DNA of 64,000 nucleotides, from the NCBI RefSeq assembly GCF_000163055.2, contig NC_022124.1, positions 62,001 to 126,000 of the forward strand, written 5' to 3'. A program made the position numbers and the translations under genes. This document shows, piece after piece, positions 58,473-64,000 of the stretch; the first letter of the stretch is position 1; each line of letters opens with the position of its first letter. This DNA comes from Prevotella sp. oral taxon 299 str. F0039. Its GTDB lineage: Bacteria; Bacteroidota; Bacteroidia; Bacteroidales; Bacteroidaceae. Below the pieces are notes generated by a model that did not search any database, had not been told where the DNA came from, and was given only the letters and a program-made list of their open reading frames with translations.

Positions 58473-58715
58473 ATGAAGAAAAAACTTCTAAGTGTTGGTA
58501 TTGCCTTCTGTTCAATAGTGGCAATATCCTTAGCTACCCTAAATGGGAAGGTAAAGTCTTTTTCAGGAATCAGCCTGGCTGATCTTGTAAGTACGACCGA
58601 GGTGAATGCAGAGTGTACACCAGCTTCAGACTGGTCTGCAAGTGGGAAATGCCTGAGTGGTGCTGGAATCTGTGTGTTCGCAGTGGGGTATCGTGACTGC
58701 GATCCATACAAGTAA
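58473..58715 (+). CDS. NVEALA-like secreted cysteine-rich peptide
   Basis: 80 residues starting MKKKLLSVGIAFCSIVAISL, a signal-like leader, followed by SLADLVSTTEVNAEC, which resembles the conserved leader end (NVEALA) of Bacteroidales natural-product precursors. The mature end, starting at about residue 48, has four cysteines (EC, GKC, GIC, RDC) and would be a 33-residue disulfide-bonded peptide. The start at 58473 is preferred over the longer frame from 58395, which lacks a leader of this kind. It is the small-peptide centre of this cluster. The NVEALA link is a motif-level inference. Confidence 0.7.
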   Translation: MKKKLLSVGIAFCSIVAISLATLNGKVKSFSGISLADLVSTTEVNAECTPASDWSASGKCLSGAGICVFAVGYRDCDPYK

Positions 58716-58774
58716 TCTAATTTTAGCAGGGGGTGCGTTCGCCCTCCCTGCTTCATAATTGTAAGAAGCATCCT

Positions 58775-61111
58775 ATGAGAACCTGTAGAAATCTTGGAGT
58801 ATTTCTCCTGTTTGGTCCGTTCTTCCTAACTGTATTCGGTCAGAATCAACCGGATACTGCACAAGACTTGGAGGTAATCCATTCGGTACTGCCTCAGGAC
58901 CAGCCATACATGCTCTTTAGCAAGGGAGTCTATGAGACAGGTGAAGATATGTGGTTCAAAGCATGGCTGTTCGACCGCTCCTTTTTAACACTGTCGAATA
59001 GGAGCCGGACTCTCTTTCTGAGAATCTATGATTCCACCGACAGTCTTGTGTGGAATGAGAAATATCCGATTTCCGGTGGGCGGACTGAGGGACATGTCTT
59101 CATCGGGGAGAAATGGAATACTGGGGAATACCGGGTGGAAGGATATACTCAGTCTTCGTTCTATGCAGACAGCACAGAAGCCATCTTTCCTCAAAAAATA
59201 TGGGTTGTTGACCGAATCGACAAACAGAAACCACAAGACACGAAAGCTAGACAGCAGAGAGACAACATCAGACTTGGCTTGTATCCGGAGGGGGGCTATC
59301 TGGTTCAGGGTATAAAAAATTATGTTGCATTTAAGACAACAGACAACCAAGGTATGCCTGCCCCCTTGAATGGCTGGCTATGTGAAAACGGAGCGAGGAT
59401 ATTGGACTTAGAAAGCTATCATGACGGAATGGGGCTCTTTTCGTTCGTCCCTCAAGAAGGAATCCGCTACACGGTACGACTAACCAATGGGCAAGAGTTT
59501 CCTCTTCCCACATCTCTCCGTTCTGGCATGGTAATGCATTTGGAACACACAGACAGGAAAAATGTTGTGTTCTCGGTGAGGCAGCCCAAGGGAAGCATGC
59601 CCCGTCGTATAACTCTATTTGTGCAGATGCGTAATGTGCCCTGTTGTCGGGCCAAAGGCATACTTCGGGATAGCCTCATCATCACTTTGCCTACGAGCGA
59701 GTTTATCGGACAGGGAATTGCCGAGACAACCCTTTACGATGAGCAGCAGCGTCCGGTAGCTGAAAGGTTGTTCTATGTCTTGCCTGATAAACAGCTGGCG
59801 ATAACAGCTCGTCCGTCGAAAGAAGTCTATTCACGCCGTGATAAAGGTAAAGTAAGGATACATGTGACCGATTCCGAGGGAAAACCGGTACAGGCAGAAA
59901 TATGCGTGAGTATCTTTGACAAAGCTTACATGAATCAATCCTACCGGGAAACGATGCTGTCCTATAATTTACTCTCAACCCAGATACGTGGTAATATTCA
60001 TCACCCCGCCTACTACTTCGACCGGAATAACCCGGACAGATTGCATGCTTTGGACCTGTTGCTTCTTACGCAAGGGTGGCGGCGGTATACCTGGCAGGAA
60101 AGTCGGAAGGACTATCATGGGAAATCATTCCTATGTGACAGCATCATCGGAAGAGAAACCGTGGGAAGTCGTAAGATGAAAAGAAATACCACCAACGGAG
60201 GTGAGCAGGTGATTCAGGTGTTCGGACCTTCCGGGGATAGTCAGTTCCTATGGACCGATTCCGTGGGCAACTTCTCTGTTCCCGTGTCTGTCATGAATAC
60301 ACTTCGGGGTGGATATGTCTATATCAAGCCACTTCTGGGAAAAGAGTTCAAGCCACATCTGACGCTCTCGGATGGTACGGTACTGATAGACTCCATAAGG
60401 AAGTCGAAAAAATCATACCAATCTTATTTGAACAATGTCGAGAAAGAAAAGAAAGACGCGGAGCTTGTCACAACCCAGACAGGGACAGTGCTGCTGAACG
60501 AGGTACTTGTCACCAGGAAGCGCAGGATTCCCTTCAGGGATAAGTTCATGGGGAGGCTGGATAGCCTGGTAAATATAAATTTAGGCCCATGGGTCTGCAA
60601 ACACGACTATTTAGAAAACTACAAAGAGGGATATTCCCACTTATTGGGAGATGGAAGAGCACCTGTCCAATGTGCTCAACATAGTAGAGATACTTTAAAT
60701 GTTCGGAGGAAACCCGTTATCGGAAAGATGTATCGGATTATAAAATACGAACCTAATACACAGGGAATATGGATCGTCAAAGATGTCGAGGACATAAAGT
60801 ATGAGGGTCCTATCTACACCGATGAGGAATTGCTCCGTATGAATAACATCACGCGTGTCAAGGGCTACTATGGCCAACGCGAGTTCTATACGCCCGATTC
60901 CGTGGCGATGCTGTCCTCGCTACCCGATGCGCAGAATACATTGCTATGGAGTCCCTCCGTACAGACTGACAAGAATGGAGATGCCACCGTGCCATTCTGG
61001 ACTTCCGACATCAATACGCAATTTATAGGAGTCGTGGAAGGTACCGATGGCCTGGGACTGTTAGGCAGTAACACTTTTGAGTTTCATGTATCAAAAACCA
61101 TGGAAGAATGA
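58775..61111 (+). CDS. MG2-type macroglobulin-like protein
   Basis: 778 residues from the ATG at 58775 (MRTCRNLGVFLLFGPFFLTVFGQ, a signal peptide). The MG2-like block LPQDQPYMLFSKGVYETGED and FKAWLFD (about 37-70) and the LLLTQGWRRYTWQ block (about 430) place it with the Bacteroidetes proteins of macroglobulin-like beta-sandwich domains. It has no TonB plug that I can see. It is likely a periplasmic or surface scaffold. It is coupled to the barrel gene by an ATGA overlap. The base composition is clearly higher in G+C than in the genes just before it. Confidence 0.72.
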   Translation: MRTCRNLGVFLLFGPFFLTVFGQNQPDTAQDLEVIHSVLPQDQPYMLFSKGVYETGEDMWFKAWLFDRSFLTLSNRSRTLFLRIYDSTDSLVWNEKYPISGGRTEGHVFIGEKWNTGEYRVEGYTQSSFYADSTEAIFPQKIWVVDRIDKQKPQDTKARQQRDNIRLGLYPEGGYLVQGIKNYVAFKTTDNQGMPAPLNGWLCENGARILDLESYHDGMGLFSFVPQEGIRYTVRLTNGQEFPLPTSLRSGMVMHLEHTDRKNVVFSVRQPKGSMPRRITLFVQMRNVPCCRAKGILRDSLIITLPTSEFIGQGIAETTLYDEQQRPVAERLFYVLPDKQLAITARPSKEVYSRRDKGKVRIHVTDSEGKPVQAEICVSIFDKAYMNQSYRETMLSYNLLSTQIRGNIHHPAYYFDRNNPDRLHALDLLLLTQGWRRYTWQESRKDYHGKSFLCDSIIGRETVGSRKMKRNTTNGGEQVIQVFGPSGDSQFLWTDSVGNFSVPVSVMNTLRGGYVYIKPLLGKEFKPHLTLSDGTVLIDSIRKSKKSYQSYLNNVEKEKKDAELVTTQTGTVLLNEVLVTRKRRIPFRDKFMGRLDSLVNINLGPWVCKHDYLENYKEGYSHLLGDGRAPVQCAQHSRDTLNVRRKPVIGKMYRIIKYEPNTQGIWIVKDVEDIKYEGPIYTDEELLRMNNITRVKGYYGQREFYTPDSVAMLSSLPDAQNTLLWSPSVQTDKNGDATVPFWTSDINTQFIGVVEGTDGLGLLGSNTFEFHVSKTMEE

Positions 61112-63405
61112 AGACGAGAATAGCTGAAAGCCGGACAGTAGGGCTGATATTCATGCTGCTGTACATAGCCAGTACGGGGGGTGCCTCTGCACAGACTCGC
61201 AATGACACCCTCAGTCAGATGAGAGACTCTATCGTACATCTGAAGGGGGTACAGGTCAGTGCCTCACGTCCGCTGATAAAGGCAGAGCTCGATAGGATAA
61301 CCTATCATGCAGCCGATGATCCCGACAGCAGGAGCATGACGCTGTTGGAAATGCTGCGGAAGGTGCCTATGGTTACGGTAGAGGGGAATGATGTCGTGAA
61401 AGTAAAGGGCAGTACTGATTTCAAGGTATATGTGAACGGCAAGCCAAACACCATGATGAGCAACAAGCCCACGGAGATGATGAGGACCATCCCCGCTTCG
61501 ACCGTCAGGAAGATAGAAGTCATTACGAATTCCGGTGCCAAATATGATGCGGAGGGCGTGGCAGGGATACTCAACATCATTACGTTAGGCAGTTCGAAGC
61601 TGGAAGGCTACAACGTCAGTCTAGGCGTGGGAATAATGAATATAGCACAAAACGCAAACGTGTCAGGCCTGGCCAAGGTCGGGAAATTAACCCTGTCAGT
61701 CACGGACGGAGTAAGCTATTCAAGACCACCCAAGGCATGGCAAGAGACGGAACGCACAGGTAAAACGCTGTCGGCAGCAGGACAGATGCACTCCTACTCT
61801 GATTATCAGGTCAAGGCACCCGCCCATTTCATGGAATTGGGCGGCAGCTATGAGTTTGACAGCCGCCACTTGCTCAGTATTACGGCAGGAGTAGAGAACT
61901 ACACAGGGAAAAGCCGGACGGACATGCACACTGATATGTACGACGGCAATGGTGGGCATAGATACAGCTTCGATAATGAGCATGCGTCACGCAATCGAAT
62001 TAACAGCCTGTACGCAGGAATCGATTACCAGCACACGTTTGGCAGACATGGCGGTGTCATAACGCTGTCGTATCGCTTTTCAGCAGTACCTTCCACCGTT
62101 ATGTCCTCCAGCCTTTATTACTGGCAAAAAGGCCAGACACCGGATTTAAGTTTCAAGGACCGGTGTACCACGTCCGATCTGCATATGGACGAACATACCA
62201 GTCAGATAGACTATACCGTAACCAGAGGTGGAAAGCATACATGGAGTGTGGGGGCTAAATACATCCATCGCAGCCATAAGAGTGACAATGTCGAAGCTAC
62301 AAGAACGGCAGGTACGGAAGACCCTTTTGAGGAAGATCAGAGTCAGTTTCTTTCTTACAGACAGAGGACTGATATTTCATCCGCATACACGGAATATGCC
62401 ATACAGCACAAGCAAATATCAGGAAAGATGGGATTGCGTTATGAGCATTCTTCGCAGAAAGTAAGCTATCCTGAAGATAACCTCCTGACGCGTCATGAAA
62501 GTTTCGGTGCGCAATTTGATAACGTGGTCCCTTCCTTGTCAATCGGCTACCGTATAGGGGAGACACGGATGCTCACGTTCTCTTATGCCATGCGCATATC
62601 ACGCCCCAACATCTGGAATCTGAATCCCTATGTAGACCGGACGAATCCTACAGTCATCAAGACAGGAAACCCTGACCTGACCACATCATCCTCGCATAAC
62701 CTGAGCCTCTCGTTCAACTCGTTTGCCCGGCGCTTTGGAATAAACATGACGGCAGGACTCGACTTACAGGATCGTGGCATCATCGGCTACTCCTATTGGG
62801 GTAATCCTGTCTCCCTGACCGACAATATGGTAACAGAGGAAGATGCCACCCTTATCTCCACGTATGGCAATCTGCTCAGGAGAAGTAATGTTTATCTGAA
62901 CCTTTACATCCGGTGGGCACTCTCTGGGAGCGCCACCTTGAATGTCAATGCAAACGGAGCATATACCAATCTTAAAAGTTCACAGCTGGGACAGCATAAT
63001 AATGGATATTCAAGCAGTCTTTCGGTCAATTTACAGAAGAACCTGCCGTGGAGGTTGAGAATGGTGGCAGGTTGTTCGCTGAACAGCCGAAGCTTAAATC
63101 TGCAAGGGTATACCGAAGGCTCCATGATGTACCGTCTTATGCTGATTCGTTCTTTCTTGAAAGACGACAGGCTGACGGTGACCGTCTATGGAAATAATCT
63201 GTTCCAAAATGATTTGCGTATAGAACAGCTTACCGAAACTGCCGACTTTACAAATCGCTTTACGAATGTAAGACGTGACTATCGCAGCTTCGGTATAAAC
63301 GTCAGCCTGCGTATAGGAAAGCTGCATGATAAGGTGAAACGCACATCGAAGAGCATATCAAACGATGACATCATCATAGATGGGAATCCAAGAAACCAGA
63401 AATAG
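61108..63405 (+). CDS. Outer-membrane beta-barrel protein (TonB-receptor-like)
   Basis: 765 residues. It has a signal peptide (about 1-28, ending GASAQ), a plug-like domain with LKGVQVSASRPLI, LLEMLRKVPMVTVEGNDVVK and IPASTVRKIEVITNSGAKYD, and an OMP_b-brl_3-type barrel whose end reads RRDYRSFGINVSLRIGKLHD. It resembles the outer membrane beta-barrel family related to TonB receptors but lacks the N-terminal carboxypeptidase-like domain. It could export or import the small peptide of the cluster, with the MG2 protein as partner. The substrate is not known. Confidence 0.82.
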   Translation: MKTRIAESRTVGLIFMLLYIASTGGASAQTRNDTLSQMRDSIVHLKGVQVSASRPLIKAELDRITYHAADDPDSRSMTLLEMLRKVPMVTVEGNDVVKVKGSTDFKVYVNGKPNTMMSNKPTEMMRTIPASTVRKIEVITNSGAKYDAEGVAGILNIITLGSSKLEGYNVSLGVGIMNIAQNANVSGLAKVGKLTLSVTDGVSYSRPPKAWQETERTGKTLSAAGQMHSYSDYQVKAPAHFMELGGSYEFDSRHLLSITAGVENYTGKSRTDMHTDMYDGNGGHRYSFDNEHASRNRINSLYAGIDYQHTFGRHGGVITLSYRFSAVPSTVMSSSLYYWQKGQTPDLSFKDRCTTSDLHMDEHTSQIDYTVTRGGKHTWSVGAKYIHRSHKSDNVEATRTAGTEDPFEEDQSQFLSYRQRTDISSAYTEYAIQHKQISGKMGLRYEHSSQKVSYPEDNLLTRHESFGAQFDNVVPSLSIGYRIGETRMLTFSYAMRISRPNIWNLNPYVDRTNPTVIKTGNPDLTTSSSHNLSLSFNSFARRFGINMTAGLDLQDRGIIGYSYWGNPVSLTDNMVTEEDATLISTYGNLLRRSNVYLNLYIRWALSGSATLNVNANGAYTNLKSSQLGQHNNGYSSSLSVNLQKNLPWRLRMVAGCSLNSRSLNLQGYTEGSMMYRLMLIRSFLKDDRLTVTVYGNNLFQNDLRIEQLTETADFTNRFTNVRRDYRSFGINVSLRIGKLHDKVKRTSKSISNDDIIIDGNPRNQK

Positions 63406-63415
63406 TAAATAACAA

Positions 63416-63928
63416 ATGAAGAGAAAGTTCGTTTTCCTGATTTTTACATACTTGGTTTTAGCATCATGTACTAATAGCCAAGTAAATACTAGGGAGCGCC
63501 AAATCCGCTTCCCGAAATATGAGAAATTCGTATGTTTAGGTAAAGAAATTCCTAGTGCTAATCTAAAAAAAACATCTATGAAAATTGTAATGTATGCTGA
63601 TTCTACAGGATGTACAGGATGTAAACTGCAACTGGATATGTGGAAATTCTATATAGATGATGTCCGAAAAGTTAGCAATGGAAGAGTTTCATTTCTTTTC
63701 TATCTTCAGCCGCGTAGCATCAAGGAACTTAAATATCTACTGGAGTCAGAAGAATTTGATTATCCTGTATGTATTGACATCAAAGGGAGGTTTGCGAAAT
63801 TGAATAATTTAAATGGAGATTATGTATGCTTGCTAGATAAAGATAATAGGATTGTATTAGAAGGACATCCTTTGCAATCTGCAAGGATAAAAAAGAAATA
63901 TTTCGATAAAATATCTCAATATAAATAG
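63416..63928 (+). CDS. Thioredoxin-like lipoprotein with CTGC
   Basis: 170 residues with a lipobox (VLASCTNSQ, Cys at about 18) and a CTGC redox motif in DSTGCTGCKLQLDMWK near 62, followed by strands (VSFLFYLQPRS, YVCLLDKDNRIVLEGHP). It is the second small CxxC lipoprotein in this cluster, after the one at 57959. Together they could form an oxidase/isomerase pair for the cysteine-rich peptide. The start follows the barrel gene by 10 bases. Confidence 0.75.
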   Translation: MKRKFVFLIFTYLVLASCTNSQVNTRERQIRFPKYEKFVCLGKEIPSANLKKTSMKIVMYADSTGCTGCKLQLDMWKFYIDDVRKVSNGRVSFLFYLQPRSIKELKYLLESEEFDYPVCIDIKGRFAKLNNLNGDYVCLLDKDNRIVLEGHPLQSARIKKKYFDKISQYK

Positions 63929-63940
63929 TATATAATTAAG

Positions 63941-64000
63941 ATGAGGAGTTTTATGCTCAAATCAATAAAGACTAAATTTTATAGGGTTGGGTGGATAGTA
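63941..64000 (+). CDS. Start of next gene, cut by window edge
   Basis: An ATG at 63941, 12 bases after the lipoprotein stop, opens a frame of 20 codons with no stop to the window end (MRSFMLKSIKTKFYRVGWIV). It is basic and then hydrophobic, as for a membrane or exported protein. It is co-directional with the cluster, but no family can be named. Confidence 0.5.
   Translation, partial: MRSFMLKSIKTKFYRVGWIV

Overview
The window looks like a Prevotella-type member of the Bacteroidales. The grounds are Bacteroidetes promoters (TTG about 20 bases ahead of TAnnTTTG), secreted proteins with type IX-like C-terminal tails, an hmuYRSTUV haem-uptake locus, mannan and fucose hydrolases, and CTnDOT-type mobile modules. 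Species cannot be fixed from sequence reading alone. All family calls are from motif reading; no database search was run.

1-10 kb (chromosomal): partial GH5 beta-mannanase, a thioredoxin-like protein, decayed IS3-type and IS982-type transposases, a GH95 fucosidase-type enzyme, a C10 cysteine protease and a second secreted protein with a sorting tail. 10.3-20.7 kb: hmuY, hmuR, hmuS, hmuT, then an internally deleted IS5-type transposase, then hmuU and hmuV. A terminator hairpin sits between hmuY and hmuR, so HmuY can be made in excess over the membrane machinery.

20.8-54.2 kb is a composite of mobile DNA. A truncated IS4-type transposase abuts a truncated, frameshifted tyrosine recombinase, followed by seven TTGTAGCCA-type repeats. 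Next comes a 16.2 kb mobilizable element (23071-39309) bounded by an exact 13-bp direct repeat. It carries its own integrase, a mobilization module (relaxase, MobC, candidate oriT), a primase/helicase module, and defence-like cargo: DUF1016 nuclease, DUF2971 protein, XRE regulator, two tandem DUF262 proteins, RhuM, and an unrecognised two-gene cassette ending in a membrane protein. After it come modules of a larger CTnDOT-like element: XRE/HTH regulators, primase-ATPase, excisionase-like HTH, an Abi_2 (AbiF-type) HEPN protein with a structured leader RNA, a 2086-residue methylase-helicase, topoisomerase III and a DUF4099/DUF3945 protein. No conjugation (tra) genes are present, so this outer element is a remnant or a module set. 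The simplest reading is the 16.2 kb element nested inside it.

54.9-64 kb: a co-directional cluster around a short cysteine-rich NVEALA-like secreted peptide, with an O-antigen-ligase-like/TPR membrane protein, a DUF4221-like lipoprotein, two CxxC thioredoxin-like lipoproteins, an MG2-type protein and an outer-membrane beta-barrel protein. The first part is strongly AT-rich and the MG2/barrel part clearly less so, suggesting mosaic assembly.

The best candidates for little-described biology are the Abi_2 gene with its leader RNA (43.2-44.2 kb), the dual-DUF262/RhuM/membrane-cassette cargo (31.8-39.2 kb) and the NVEALA peptide cluster (54.9-63.9 kb).
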